A DNA stretch of 64,000 nucleotides from Leifsonia sp. Root112D2 (GCF_001424905.1 NZ_LMCU01000002.1:310001-374000), one strand, 5' to 3'. Numbered from the stretch's first letter, positions 1-9,247 are shown. The notes: generated from the letters alone by a model not told the origin. Numbers and translations are program-made.

Positions 1-27
1 CTGTGCAGGTCAACTCACCTGCCGAAA

Positions 28-1650
28 TCACACGTGCGGCACGAATTCCTGCCAGGCGACGCGCCGCTCGCCCCGTGGGTCGCACTCGACGCGATCCACC
101 TCGTCGATGATGAGCGTGAGCCGGTACCGGTCGTCAGACTCGGCGTCGTAGCGTGGCCATGCTGGCGAGACTGCACCCGTCTGGGCATTCGGATCACCGG
201 TTCTCGCAAAATCGAGCCACCAGCGTCGCATCCGCCGGCCGGCACCGAGGAACGCTCGGCGGCCGCCGAGCACGGTCATGGTGCGGCCGAACCAGCCGTT
301 CATGCGATCGAAGAGGGCGAAGAGTTCCAATCCGTGGGTGGCATCGAAGCCGGCCAGGCGCACGAGTCGCGGCGCGATGTCGAAACGGTACATGTACACC
401 GGTGCATAGCGGGCATGCCGTTCGGCAACCTTGATGCTCGGATACCAGAACGAATAGTCTCCGGCGAAGTCTGCGGCGGCCCGGCGCGCGGGAAGCCCGG
501 GGTATTCGGCCTTGATGGCCTTGCGCGTCTTCTTTCGGGTGCGCGCGAAAATGGCTCGGATGCGCGGCGGTGTCGACGCCAGAATGTCCAGTCGGCCGGT
601 GAACAGGGACCCCTCGCGGTCATTGGTGCCGATGATCAGCGGCACTCGGTGCGCGCGCCCGTGCTTGAATGCGTCGAGAGGGCGCTCCGGCAGGTAGTCG
701 CCGTCGATGACCGGGCAGAGGCACAGCGTTCCCGGATCCTCATCTGGCGTGCGCAACTGCAGGGCGTTCGTGGCGGCCACGAGGGCATCGACCGGCGCAC
801 CCGTGAGCAGGGCCGCGGCATCCTCGTGGCTGGTCGCCTCGACGCTGCCGTTGTCGAGGGCAGAACTGAGCAACTCGAGAAACTGGCCTGCCCAGCGCGC
901 GGTGAGTTCGGGCAGGTAGAGGGCATTCGGGGGCGGGCTCTGGGCGATGGCCCGGTGGAACAGGCCCGCCGCCGCGGGCACGGTCATGAGAGTGGTGACG
1001 GCGTTGGCGCCGGCCGACTCCCCGAAGACAGTCACGTTGCCGGGGTCACCACCGAACGCGCGGATGTTGTCACGCACCCACGCGAGAGCAGCCACCTGGT
1101 CGCGAAGCCCGAGATTGCTCTCGAAGGGGCGCTCGGGGGTGGAGTAGCTGCTGAAATCCAGGTAACCGAGAGCGCCGAGGCGGTAGCTGACGGCCACATA
1201 AATGACGCCGTTGCGGGCGAAATCCATGCCCTGGTGCGGCACCTCGCGCACGCTGCCAACACTGTACGCGCCGCCGTGGATGAAGACCATGACGGGGGCG
1301 AGATCGTCGCCCCGTGCCGCGTTGGCACCGGTGCGTGCATCCGCACCGCGCAATACCAGCAGGTTCAGGCAGTCCTCGCTGCGAGGAATCGCAGAGGGAG
1401 CCCCCAGAAACTGGCCACGGCGGGACTGCGGTGCCACGGCACCGTGCCGGCTCGCGTCGCGCACGCCCTGCCAGGGCAGCACGGGCGCCGGCGCCCGAAA
1501 ACGCAACGCGCCGACGGGCGGCGCCGCATAGGGTATGCCCCGCCACGCCTCGATGTCTGCCTCGCGGATGCCTCGCACCACGCCGCCGGAAACGCGCACA
1601 TCGAGCTCATGCACATCACGTGCACCACTCGCACGGGTTTCCACGCTCAC
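28..1650 (-). CDS. Type B carboxylesterase / lipase family
   Basis: This 540-residue protein is an alpha/beta-hydrolase of the carboxylesterase type B family, predicted to hydrolyse carboxylic esters in the cytoplasm because no signal peptide is visible. The family landmarks are in order: the SEDCLNL segment at residues 91-97, the HGG oxyanion-hole motif at 125-127, and the nucleophile elbow GESAG with Ser212. A later THGLELFALF segment probably carries the catalytic histidine. Length is normal for the family. The start is a GTG (M S V E T) with an upstream AAGAGG and a TAGCCT box six bases before it, which suggests a leaderless transcript. The gene diverges from the MFS transporter to its right. 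Family assignment is secure; substrate is unknown (para-nitrobenzyl-esterase-like is the usual database name). Confidence 0.93.
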   Translation of the reverse strand: MSVETRASGARDVHELDVRVSGGVVRGIREADIEAWRGIPYAAPPVGALRFRAPAPVLPWQGVRDASRHGAVAPQSRRGQFLGAPSAIPRSEDCLNLLVLRGADARTGANAARGDDLAPVMVFIHGGAYSVGSVREVPHQGMDFARNGVIYVAVSYRLGALGYLDFSSYSTPERPFESNLGLRDQVAALAWVRDNIRAFGGDPGNVTVFGESAGANAVTTLMTVPAAAGLFHRAIAQSPPPNALYLPELTARWAGQFLELLSSALDNGSVEATSHEDAAALLTGAPVDALVAATNALQLRTPDEDPGTLCLCPVIDGDYLPERPLDAFKHGRAHRVPLIIGTNDREGSLFTGRLDILASTPPRIRAIFARTRKKTRKAIKAEYPGLPARRAAADFAGDYSFWYPSIKVAERHARYAPVYMYRFDIAPRLVRLAGFDATHGLELFALFDRMNGWFGRTMTVLGGRRAFLGAGRRMRRWWLDFARTGDPNAQTGAVSPAWPRYDAESDDRYRLTLIIDEVDRVECDPRGERRVAWQEFVPHV

Positions 1651-1656
1651 CTCTTG

Positions 1657-1662
1657 AGGCTA
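1657..1662 (-). promoter_or_regulatory. Leaderless -10 box of the carboxylesterase gene
   Basis: TAGCCT read on the minus strand, ending six bases before the GTG start. It fits the TANNNT extended pattern seen before many genes here. No convincing -35 was found. Confidence 0.45.
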
Positions 1663-1782
1663 GTGCGGCACCGTGTGCGGCCGCTGAGGAATAGATGAAC
1701 GGCTGGCGAGGCTGTAGTGCTTCGGTAGACTCCCTCATCGTCCCCGTGTTCGCACCTGGGCACAAACACGGCAGGCGGAAAT

Positions 1783-3273
1783 ATGGCGCGCAACGACACA
1801 CCGAACGACGGATCGGGCGGCAGCGGTCTCAGCGACCGCCAGCGCCGCCGGCTCACCCGCCGCCCCAGCGACCGCGCCATTGTGGCCACACTGGCCTTCA
1901 CCGGCCTCGTAGCCGCATTCATGCAGACCCTGGTGACACCGATCATTCCCGAATTGCCGACGCTGCTGCACGCCACCAGCGCGGATGCCTCGTGGGTGCT
2001 GACGGTCACGCTGCTCGCGGCCGCCATCGCCACACCCATCGCGGGTCGGCTCGGTGACATGTTCGGCAAACGACGCCTCGTGCTGGTGCTGCTCGCCGCA
2101 CTCTTCATCGGCTCGGTGATCTCGGCGCTGTCGGACACGCTCATACCCATGCTCGTCGGTCGCGCCCTGCAGGGTTTCGGGCTGGGCGCTATAGCGCTCG
2201 GCATCAGCATCCTGCGTGACGTGCTGCACGCCAAGAGCCTCGGCGGTGCTGTCGCGCTCGTGAGCGCCACGCTGGGCGTGGGCGGCGCCATCGGCCTGCC
2301 GCTCTCGGCCGTGATCGCCGAGAACTTCAGCTGGCACGCGCTGTTCTGGCTCGCCGCGCTGCTCGCGCTCGTGGCCGCCGCCCTTGTGCTCTTCATCGTG
2401 CCGGTCTCGACCCTGCGCGCAGGGGGACGCTTCGACTATCTCGGTTCGGTGCTGTTCGCGATAGGTCTCACCGGCATCCTGCTGGCCGTCTCCAAGGGCA
2501 CCGAGTGGGGCTGGGGCTCGCCCGTCACACTCGGACTGTTGATCGGCGGCGTTCTGGTGCTGCTCGGCTGGGGAGCATTCCAGCTGCGCATCCCCTCGCC
2601 GCTCATCGACCTGCGCATCGCCGCGCGCAGGCCCGTGCTGTTGACGAACCTCGCCTCCATCGCGGTCGGCTTCGGGTTCTTCGTGAGCAGTGCGGCGCTG
2701 CCCCAGCTTCTGGAGTTGCCCACAGCCACCGGTGTCGGCCTCGGACAGACGCTGCTCGTGGCAAGCCTGTGCCTCATGCCCAGCGGCCTGGTCATGTTCT
2801 TCATGTCACCCGTCGCGGCCCGGCTCTCCGCCGCGCGAGGGCCGCGCACGAGCCTGCTGCTCGGGCTGCTCATCATCGTGATCACCTACGCGGCGGCCAT
2901 TCCGCTGATGACCGAGGTGTGGCACGCCATTCTCATCGCCACCGTGCTGGGCTTCGGCGTCGGATTCGCCTACGCGGCCATGCCGACCCTCATCATGCAC
3001 GCGGTTCCTGCCAGCGAGACCGCGGCGGCGAACGGGCTCAACTCTGTGATGCGCACCCTCGGTTCGACCGTTTCGGCGACCGTGGTCGGAGTGGTGCTCT
3101 CGGCCAATCTGGTGATGGCGGACGGCAGAGGAATCCCCACCAAGGGCGCCTTCCAGACGGTGTTCCTCGTGGGCGCTGCCGTCGCAGTGGCGGGCTTCGT
3201 GCTGGCACTCTTCATTCCGCGACACGAGCCGCGGTACGAGACGGCGAGCATCCCGGTGCAGCAGGCGCGCTAG
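1783..3273 (+). CDS. MFS transporter, DHA2/EmrB-like drug exporter family
   Basis: This 496-residue integral membrane protein belongs to the major facilitator superfamily and looks like a 14-helix proton-driven exporter. After a charged cytoplasmic N-terminus of about 30 residues there are repeated hydrophobic helices, the motif A loop GRLGDMFGKRR around residues 86-96, and the motif C-like stretch LGVGGAIGLPLS in helix 5. The C-terminus is a short charged tail. The start ATG is preceded by AGGCGG at four bases' spacing. A TAGACT box lies at 1726-1731, which would leave a leader of about 45 nt. It is transcribed divergently from the esterase and converges on the DUF3516 helicase. No regulator lies beside it, so the substrate cannot be inferred. 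Confidence 0.9.
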   Translation: MARNDTPNDGSGGSGLSDRQRRRLTRRPSDRAIVATLAFTGLVAAFMQTLVTPIIPELPTLLHATSADASWVLTVTLLAAAIATPIAGRLGDMFGKRRLVLVLLAALFIGSVISALSDTLIPMLVGRALQGFGLGAIALGISILRDVLHAKSLGGAVALVSATLGVGGAIGLPLSAVIAENFSWHALFWLAALLALVAAALVLFIVPVSTLRAGGRFDYLGSVLFAIGLTGILLAVSKGTEWGWGSPVTLGLLIGGVLVLLGWGAFQLRIPSPLIDLRIAARRPVLLTNLASIAVGFGFFVSSAALPQLLELPTATGVGLGQTLLVASLCLMPSGLVMFFMSPVAARLSAARGPRTSLLLGLLIIVITYAAAIPLMTEVWHAILIATVLGFGVGFAYAAMPTLIMHAVPASETAAANGLNSVMRTLGSTVSATVVGVVLSANLVMADGRGIPTKGAFQTVFLVGAAVAVAGFVLALFIPRHEPRYETASIPVQQAR

Positions 3274-3283
3274 AGGCTCTGCG

Positions 3284-5836
3284 CTACAGCCGGCCCATCG
3301 AGGTGACTCGTACGATCGCGATGCCCTGCTCGGCCGACTCGGCCAGATCGACCTCGGCCGAGATGCCCCAGTCGTGGTCACCCGCCGGGTCGGCCAGAAT
3401 CTGCCGCACGCGCCAGAGCCCGTCGGTGAATGCCGGGGACTCGTCGACGATGAGCATGGCGGGGCTGCGCGCATCCGCCCCCGTGCCGATCGAATCGTGC
3501 TCGGCGTAATACGCGTCGAGAGCCCGGCCCCAGATCTCCACCGAAAAACCGGATGCCGCGTCCAACGCACCCAACTCGTCGTCGCGTTCGAGCGCAGCCA
3601 GCCGCACTCGGCGGAACAGCTCGTTGCGCACGAGCACGGTGAAGGCACGACGGTTGGTCGTGACGTTGCGCGGGGCGGGCGGAACGACATCCGTCGTCTC
3701 GTGGGCATGACGGGTCGCATCCGGATGCACCAACTCCTCCCACTCGTCGAGGAGGCTCGAGTCGACCTGACGCACGAGTTCGCCGAGCCACTCGATGAGG
3801 TCGAGCAGTTCCTCGCTCTTGGCCTCGGCCGGGATGGTCTGGCGGGCGGCCCGATACGCGTCGGAGAGGTAGCGAAGTACCACCCCCTCCGAGCGGGCGA
3901 TCGTGTAGAACGCCACGTATTCGGCGAAGCTCATTGCGCGTTCGTACATGTCGCGCACGACGCTCTTGGGGCGCAGCTCGAAGTCGGCAACCCAGGGCTG
4001 CGAGGTGACGTAGACGGCGAAGGATTGGGAGAGTAGCTCGTCGAGAGGCTTCGGGTAGGTGATCTGCTCAAGCAGCTCCATGCGCTGCTCGTATTCGATG
4101 CCCTCGGCCTTCATGGCGGCGACGGCCTCGCCACGCGCCCGGTGCTCCTGAGCCGAGAGCACGGGACGCGGGTCGTCGAGGGTGGCCTCGATGATCGAGA
4201 TCATGTCGAGGGCGTAGTCGCCGGTGCCGATCTCGGACGCTGCACCGGTCTCGGCCAGAGGGCTTAGCAGCTCGAAGCAGGCGAGCGCAAACGGCGACAG
4301 CGGCTGGTTGAGAGCGAAGTTCGGCTGCAGATCGACGGTAAGGCGAATCTGCCCGTCGCGCTGCTCCACCACCCCACCGGCCACGAGCGTGCGATAGATG
4401 CCAAGCGCTCGTCGGGCCAATGCCAGCTGCCGCTTCCAGGGCTCGTGGTTGTCGAAGACCAGGTCGTAGACGTGCCGATAGACGTCCCCGCCGCGCCCGA
4501 TCACGTTGATCAGCATGGCGCTCGTGATCTGCATGCTCGAGACGAGGGTCTCGGGCTCCGCTTCGACGAGCCTCTGAAAGGACGCCTCTCCCCATGAGAC
4601 AAAGCCGTCCGGCGCCTTCTTGCGGATGATCTTGCGCTTCTTCTTGACGTCGTCGCCGGCCTTCTCTATGGCCTTGAGGTTCTCCGTCTCGTGCTCGGGC
4701 GCCTGCGCCATCACAGTGCCTGCCGTGTCGAAGCCAGCGCGACCGGCGCGCCCCGCGATCTGGTGGAATTCGCGGGCGTTGAGCTGGCGCATCCGGGTGC
4801 CGTCGTATTTGGTGAGCGCCGTGAGAAGCACGGTGCGGATCGGCACGTTGATGCCCACTCCGAGGGTGTCCGTTCCGCAGATGACGCGCAGCAGACCGCG
4901 CTGGGCCAGTTGTTCCACGAGTCGGCGGTACTTGGGCAGCATGCCGGCGTGGTGCACTCCGATGCCCATGCGCAGCAGCCGCGAGAGCGTCTTGCCGAAG
5001 CCGGTGGCGAAGCGAAACTCGCCGATGAGCTCGGCTATCGCATCCCGCTGCTCGCGCGTGGCCACCTTGGCGCTGGCGAGCGCCTGCGCACGTTCGAGGG
5101 CGGCAGCCTGCGAGAAATGCACGATGTATACGGGGGCCTGGCCGGTGCCGAGCAGTTCCTCGACGGTCTCGTGCACGGGCGTTGTCACGTAGAAGTAGTG
5201 CAGCGGTACGGGCCGTTCGACGCCGGTGACGACCGCGGTCTCACGCCCGGTACGCCGGGAGAGATCGGCCGCGAGCGCGCTCACATCGCCGAGCGTGGCC
5301 GACATGAGAATGAATTGCACGCCGGGCAATGTCAGCAGCGGCACCTGCCAGGCCCAGCCGCGCTCGGGGTCGGCGTAGAAGTGGAACTCGTCCATGACCA
5401 CCTGGCCGACAGGGGTGTCCGGCCCCTGTCGCAGTGCGAGATTCGCGAGAATCTCGGCCGTGCAGCAGATGATGGGCGCATCCGCGTTCACCGAGGAATC
5501 GCCCGTCATCATGCCGACGTTCTCGGCGCCGAACACCTCCACGAGGGCGAAGAACTTCTCGCTGACGAGCGCCTTGATGGGTGCGGTGTAGAACGAGCGG
5601 ATGCCCCGGCTCAGCGCCGTGAAGTGCGCCCCGACCGCCACGAGGGACTTGCCCGTGCCCGTCGGGGTGCTGAGGATCACGTTCGCGCCGGAGACGATCT
5701 CGATGAGCGCCTCGTCCTGCGCCGGGTACAGGCTCAGCCCGCCCTCCTCGGCCCAGCCTACGAAGGCGGTGTACGCGGCATCCGCATCGAAGGGTTCGGG
5801 CTGGCGCGCGGTGAGAGACATGGTCTTATCGATCAT
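3284..5836 (-). CDS. DEAD/DEAH-box (Ski2-like) helicase with C-terminal DUF3516 region
   Basis: This 850-residue superfamily 2 helicase has Walker A TPTGTGKS at residues 57-64, the DEFH Walker B box at 149-152, an MSATLGD motif III, a VHHAG segment and a QIAGRAGRAG motif VI. This is the Ski2/Mtr4-like arrangement, and it would unwind RNA or DNA using ATP. The C-terminal third, including KKKRKIIRKKAPDGFVSWGE and the following helical region, corresponds to the actinobacterial DUF3516 extension. The start may be the ATG at 5836 (M I D K) or the ATG at 5821 (M S L T); neither has a strong ribosome site, though GTAAGG lies just before the first. It is divergent from the SDR gene with 85 bp between. 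Its role in RNA decay or DNA repair is not known. Confidence 0.92.
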   Translation of the reverse strand: MIDKTMSLTARQPEPFDADAAYTAFVGWAEEGGLSLYPAQDEALIEIVSGANVILSTPTGTGKSLVAVGAHFTALSRGIRSFYTAPIKALVSEKFFALVEVFGAENVGMMTGDSSVNADAPIICCTAEILANLALRQGPDTPVGQVVMDEFHFYADPERGWAWQVPLLTLPGVQFILMSATLGDVSALAADLSRRTGRETAVVTGVERPVPLHYFYVTTPVHETVEELLGTGQAPVYIVHFSQAAALERAQALASAKVATREQRDAIAELIGEFRFATGFGKTLSRLLRMGIGVHHAGMLPKYRRLVEQLAQRGLLRVICGTDTLGVGINVPIRTVLLTALTKYDGTRMRQLNAREFHQIAGRAGRAGFDTAGTVMAQAPEHETENLKAIEKAGDDVKKKRKIIRKKAPDGFVSWGEASFQRLVEAEPETLVSSMQITSAMLINVIGRGGDVYRHVYDLVFDNHEPWKRQLALARRALGIYRTLVAGGVVEQRDGQIRLTVDLQPNFALNQPLSPFALACFELLSPLAETGAASEIGTGDYALDMISIIEATLDDPRPVLSAQEHRARGEAVAAMKAEGIEYEQRMELLEQITYPKPLDELLSQSFAVYVTSQPWVADFELRPKSVVRDMYERAMSFAEYVAFYTIARSEGVVLRYLSDAYRAARQTIPAEAKSEELLDLIEWLGELVRQVDSSLLDEWEELVHPDATRHAHETTDVVPPAPRNVTTNRRAFTVLVRNELFRRVRLAALERDDELGALDAASGFSVEIWGRALDAYYAEHDSIGTGADARSPAMLIVDESPAFTDGLWRVRQILADPAGDHDWGISAEVDLAESAEQGIAIVRVTSMGRL

Positions 5837-5907
5837 GCCTTACCCGGGCGGGCGAAGGCCCCACACCAACGGACTGTCTCCGCGAGAAAGGAGCTGCCAG
5901 CGGCCGG

Positions 5908-5913
5908 TAGAAT
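5908..5913 (+). promoter_or_regulatory. Leaderless -10 box of the zinc-ribbon SDR gene
   Basis: TAGAAT, eight bases before the ATG at 5922. It supports that start over upstream in-frame codons and predicts little or no 5' leader. Confidence 0.5.
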
Positions 5914-5921
5914 TGGGCGAA

Positions 5922-7469
5922 ATGACGAACGGCACCGATTCTTCCCACGGCGACCAGCCCGACGCCGACGCCGCGGCATCCGACCCCAGCGGCATCGACC
6001 CTGATGACCTCGTGACGGCCCTGCGCGTGCTCGCCTCGCTGCACGAACTCGACGAGGAACACCCCGACTTCGTGGCGGTGCGTCACGCCACCGCCCACAT
6101 GTTCAAGGCCGTCAAGAAGTCACGCAGGCTGGAGAAGCGCGCCGAGATCGCCGACGCTGACCGTGCCGTAGTCGCGGCGACGGCCACGGGCGCACCCGAC
6201 CGCATCGACGACGAGACGCGCGGCGTTCAGCTGGCCGTCACGACGAGCGCCCCCACGGCCGGCACGCTGCTCAAGTCGCGCCCGTGTTACATCTGCAAGC
6301 AGCACTACACGCAGGTCGACTCGTTCTATCACCAGCTCTGCCCCGACTGCGCGGCGCTCAGTCATGCCAAGCGCAACGCCCGCACCGACCTCAACGGCAA
6401 GCGCGCGCTGCTCACCGGCGGCCGCGCCAAGATCGGCATGCACATCGCCCTGCGCCTGTTGCGCGACGGAGCACACACCACCATCACCACGCGCTTCCCG
6501 CGCGATGCCGTGCGCCGCTTCTCCTCGCTTCCGGATGCCGCCGACTGGCTGCATCGCCTGCGCATCGTCGGCATCGACCTGCGCGATCCCGCCCAGGTGA
6601 TCGGCCTCGCCGACGCCGTGGCCGAGGCGGGCCCCCTCGACATCCTCATCAACAACGCCGCCCAGACCGTGCGCCGATCCCCCGGCTCCTACGCCCCGCT
6701 GACGGATGCCGAATCCGCGCCGCTGCCCGACGGCCCGCTCCCCGAACTGCTCACCTTCGGGCACACCAACGATGCGCATCCGCTGGCCCTGGCCGCCTCG
6801 GTGGCCAGCCACCCGATCCTCGCCGCCGCCGCGGCCGCCGCGCCGAAGGATGCGGCCGCGTGGAGCGCCGCCGAGCACGCCACCCACCTGAGCGCCCAGG
6901 CCATGGCGGCCGGCTCCTCCTCACTCGATCGCCTCGCCGACGGCACCGCGATCGACGCGGGCGGCCTGCTGCCCGATCTGCACACCGTGAACAGCTGGAC
7001 GCAGAACGTCGAGCACGTCGACCCGCTGGAGATGCTCGAGGTGCAACTGTGCAACACGACGGCGCCGTTCCTGCTCATCAGCAGGCTGCGCCCATCGATG
7101 GCGGCGGCGGAATCGCCACGCAGATACATCGTCAACGTCTCGGCGATGGAGGGTGTGTTCGGGCGCAAGTACAAGGGTCCGGGGCATCCGCACACCAACA
7201 TGGCCAAGGCCGCACTGAACATGCTCACGCGCACGAGCGCGGGTGAGATGTTCGAGACCGACGGCATTCTGATGACGAGCGTCGACACCGGCTGGATCAC
7301 CGACGAACGCCCGCACCCCACCAAGGTGCGTCTGGCCGAGGAGGGCTTCCACGCCCCGCTCGACCTCGTCGACGGCGCGGCCCGCGTGTACGACCCCATC
7401 GTTCGCGGCGAGGCCGGCGACGAGGTTCACGGCGTCTTCCTCAAGGATTACAAGCCTTCCGCCTGGTGA
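5922..7469 (+). CDS. Zinc-ribbon short-chain dehydrogenase homologue (atypical active site)
   Basis: This 515-residue protein has three parts. Residues 1-115 are an acidic, helical N-terminal region. Residues 122-143 form a probable treble-cleft or zinc ribbon (Cys122, Cys125, Cys140, Cys143, spacing CxxC-14-CxxC). Residues 158-515 are a Rossmann-fold short-chain dehydrogenase domain. In that domain the nucleotide loop is TGGRAKIG (165-172) rather than TGxxxGxG, INNAA (243-247) and NVSAME (405-410) are conserved, but the catalytic YxxxK reads T425-N-M-A-K429, so the tyrosine is missing. A long alanine-rich insertion spans about 255-365. The ATG start is backed by a TAGAAT box eight bases upstream; reading further upstream in frame would overlap the helicase. 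It probably binds NAD(P), but ordinary alcohol-dehydrogenase chemistry is doubtful. Substrate unknown. Confidence 0.85.
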   Translation: MTNGTDSSHGDQPDADAAASDPSGIDPDDLVTALRVLASLHELDEEHPDFVAVRHATAHMFKAVKKSRRLEKRAEIADADRAVVAATATGAPDRIDDETRGVQLAVTTSAPTAGTLLKSRPCYICKQHYTQVDSFYHQLCPDCAALSHAKRNARTDLNGKRALLTGGRAKIGMHIALRLLRDGAHTTITTRFPRDAVRRFSSLPDAADWLHRLRIVGIDLRDPAQVIGLADAVAEAGPLDILINNAAQTVRRSPGSYAPLTDAESAPLPDGPLPELLTFGHTNDAHPLALAASVASHPILAAAAAAAPKDAAAWSAAEHATHLSAQAMAAGSSSLDRLADGTAIDAGGLLPDLHTVNSWTQNVEHVDPLEMLEVQLCNTTAPFLLISRLRPSMAAAESPRRYIVNVSAMEGVFGRKYKGPGHPHTNMAKAALNMLTRTSAGEMFETDGILMTSVDTGWITDERPHPTKVRLAEEGFHAPLDLVDGAARVYDPIVRGEAGDEVHGVFLKDYKPSAW

Positions 7470-7472
7470 GCG

Positions 7473-7491
7473 GATGCCGTCGGCCGGCATC
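7473..7491 (+). terminator. Hairpin after the SDR gene
   Basis: Perfect 7-bp stem GATGCCG / CGGCATC with a five-base loop, four bases after the stop codon. There is no T-run, as is common for actinobacterial hairpin terminators. Confidence 0.45.
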
Positions 7492-7526
7492 GGAGCGCCG
7501 CCCCTTGCCGGAAATTCTGGCGCGCG

Positions 7527-7532
7527 TAGCCT
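7527..7532 (+). promoter_or_regulatory. Leaderless -10 box of the small acidic gene
   Basis: TAGCCT six bases before the ATG. A TTGCCG hexamer 16 bases further upstream is a plausible -35. Confidence 0.5.
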
Positions 7533-7538
7533 GCAGGC

Positions 7539-7853
7539 ATGGCTGACAACGAAAACCTCAACGAAGACGTAACCGCCGACGCCGACCACACCGATGCTGG
7601 CGAGAACACCCAGCGCGACAAGAATCTCGGCGCGCTCGCCGACGATGTCGCCCATCCCTTCGATCAGACCAACGGCATCGTCGAGGGCCTTGAGGGTGAT
7701 GCCGACGATCCCGAGAAGCAGGACGACGGCTTCAAGGGCACCGGTGTCATCGCCACCCCGGCTGCGGGTGGCGGCCCTGCCGGCGGCATTCCCATCGTCA
7801 CCCCGGTGCACGACGAACCCGATCCCGACACGGACGAGCCCCAAGGCGCCTGA
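7539..7853 (+). CDS. Small acidic hypothetical protein
   Basis: I do not recognise a family with a known function. The 104-residue product is very rich in Asp, Glu, Asn, Gly and Pro, has no cysteine, no membrane segment and no signal peptide, and is probably largely disordered. A glycine/proline/alanine stretch (residues 68-90) separates two acidic ends. Coding is supported by consistent GC-rich third positions, a TAGCCT promoter box six bases before the ATG, and its fit between neighbours, with 29 bp to the next start. Whether it forms an operon with the PabC-like gene is uncertain. Such proteins occur in related actinobacteria without assigned roles. Confidence 0.7.
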   Translation: MADNENLNEDVTADADHTDAGENTQRDKNLGALADDVAHPFDQTNGIVEGLEGDADDPEKQDDGFKGTGVIATPAAGGGPAGGIPIVTPVHDEPDPDTDEPQGA

Positions 7854-7882
7854 AGCTGCCCGGCATCCGTCAGACTGAGGGG

Positions 7883-8761
7883 GTGAATACTCCCTCTCTC
7901 GTTCTGGTCACCGCTCCGGCGCTGGGCTCCGGCGACCGTCCCGGTTTCGTTCAGGCCGAGCCCACGACCGCGCACATCGTGGTGGCCGAACTCGGCCTCA
8001 GCCGTGGTGACGGTTTCTTCGAGACCATCGGCGTCTCACAGGGTCGGCCGCTCTCGCTGGAGCCTCACCTGCGCCGCTTCGCCCACTCGGCACAATTGCT
8101 CGACATCGTGGCGCCCGATCTGGATGTGTGGCGCGCGGCCGCGCTGGCCGCCATCGAGGCCCACGAGCCTGAAGCCGAACTCTCCGCGAAACTCGTGATG
8201 ACTCGCGGGGTGGCCGGCAGCGAGAAGCCCACCGGCTGGGTGCTTGTGGAGCGTGCGCCCGATTTCACCGCGGCCCGCACCGCGGGAGTGAGCGTCGTCA
8301 CCCTCGATCGCGGCGTGCGACACGATGCGGCACAGAGCGCACCATGGCTGCTGCTGGGCGCCAAAACCCTCTCGTACGCCACCAACATGGCGGCGCTGCG
8401 TGAGGCCGGCCGACGCGGCGCAGACGACGTGATATTCCTCAGCTCCGACGGGTACGTGCTCGAGGGTCCCACCTCGAGCGTGATTCTGCGCCATGGCGAC
8501 ACGGTCAGCACCCCGGCAACCGAATTCGGCATCCTCGCCGGTACCACGCAGGCGCGCGCCTTCGACTTCTTTGCCGCACGAGACATCCGCACCGAATATG
8601 CACTGCTCGAGGCCGAGAAGCTGCGAACCGCGGATGCCGCCTGGCTGGTCTCCAGCGTGCGCCAGGCCGCGCCTGTGCACACCATCGACAGCCGCGAGTT
8701 GAGCATCGACGCCGAGTTGACCCGCGCGCTCAACGCCGGCCTGCTCACGGCCGACGACTAG
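7883..8761 (+). CDS. pabC: Aminotransferase class IV, 4-amino-4-deoxychorismate lyase-like
   Basis: This 292-residue PLP enzyme of fold type IV is most like aminodeoxychorismate lyase, which releases p-aminobenzoate for folate synthesis. Visible markers are the N-terminal LSRGDGFFETI segment, HLRRF, the PLP lysine in LGAKTLSYATN and the cofactor-phosphate region GYVLEGPTSSVIL, followed by ILAGTT. Length is typical. The GTG start is preceded by GAGGGG. The stop overlaps the stop of the convergent cupin gene through a shared CTAG. Branched-chain or D-amino-acid aminotransferases share this fold, so the exact reaction is inferred rather than certain. No other folate genes are adjacent. Confidence 0.78.
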   Translation: MNTPSLVLVTAPALGSGDRPGFVQAEPTTAHIVVAELGLSRGDGFFETIGVSQGRPLSLEPHLRRFAHSAQLLDIVAPDLDVWRAAALAAIEAHEPEAELSAKLVMTRGVAGSEKPTGWVLVERAPDFTAARTAGVSVVTLDRGVRHDAAQSAPWLLLGAKTLSYATNMAALREAGRRGADDVIFLSSDGYVLEGPTSSVILRHGDTVSTPATEFGILAGTTQARAFDFFAARDIRTEYALLEAEKLRTADAAWLVSSVRQAAPVHTIDSRELSIDAELTRALNAGLLTADD

Positions 8762-9138
8762 TCCCAGTCGGCGGAGTCGAGCAGGGTGATGAGCAGCCGG
8801 GATTCGCCGTGAGCCGTCACCGCGTGCGGCAACCGCCGCGTGAGGTGCACGATGCCGCCAGGGGCCAGCTCGATCCGGCGCTCCGCGACCTCGATCGTGA
8901 ACCGCCCGGTGACGCACTGCAGCAGGATCGGCACCGGGGCCGTGTGCTCGGTGAGTTGCTGGCCGTCGTCGAACGCCAGATGCACGAGCCGCACGCCATC
9001 CGCCTTCAGCACCCGTGACGATGCCACTCGCCCCGGCTGACCCGGATGCGCCTCGACCAACTCCCCGAAGGAAGCCGCAACGACCGTGACCTCACCGGCA
9101 GGCGTGACGGGGGTCACCGACAGGGCATCCTCGATCAT
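8758..9138 (-). CDS. Cupin-domain protein
   Basis: A 126-residue single-domain beta-barrel protein. The cupin pattern runs from LVHLAFDDGQQLTEHTAP through GRFTIEV and LAPGGIVHLTRRLPHAVTAHGESRLLITLL. Histidines in the first motif (TEH) and second motif (LPHAV) could bind a metal, although the first motif is degenerate. I place the start at the ATG at 9138 because AAGGA lies six bases upstream. An in-frame ATG at 9153 has no comparable site. It converges on the PabC-like gene with a four-base overlap. Function is unknown; small cupins of this kind often act as sugar-binding or metal-binding helpers or as stand-alone sensors. Confidence 0.8.
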   Translation of the reverse strand: MIEDALSVTPVTPAGEVTVVAASFGELVEAHPGQPGRVASSRVLKADGVRLVHLAFDDGQQLTEHTAPVPILLQCVTGRFTIEVAERRIELAPGGIVHLTRRLPHAVTAHGESRLLITLLDSADWD

Positions 9139-9247
9139 CCTGTGTCCTTCCATGGTCTTGCCCGGCGCGAGTTCTCTACAAGGCGTCGACCGCGGTGGGG
9201 AGCCGCGGTCGACGTCGGAACAGGAGCGCGTGAGTCGCGCACTATTT

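Noticed and set aside
5..22. Small hairpin GCAGGT/ACCTGC after the esterase gene
   Set aside because: Only six pairs, at the window edge and without supporting context, so not listed as a terminator.
34..1698. Long plus-strand open frame of 554 codons
   Set aside because: It is the shadow of the carboxylesterase gene; the translation has no family features and the opposite strand has full catalytic motifs.
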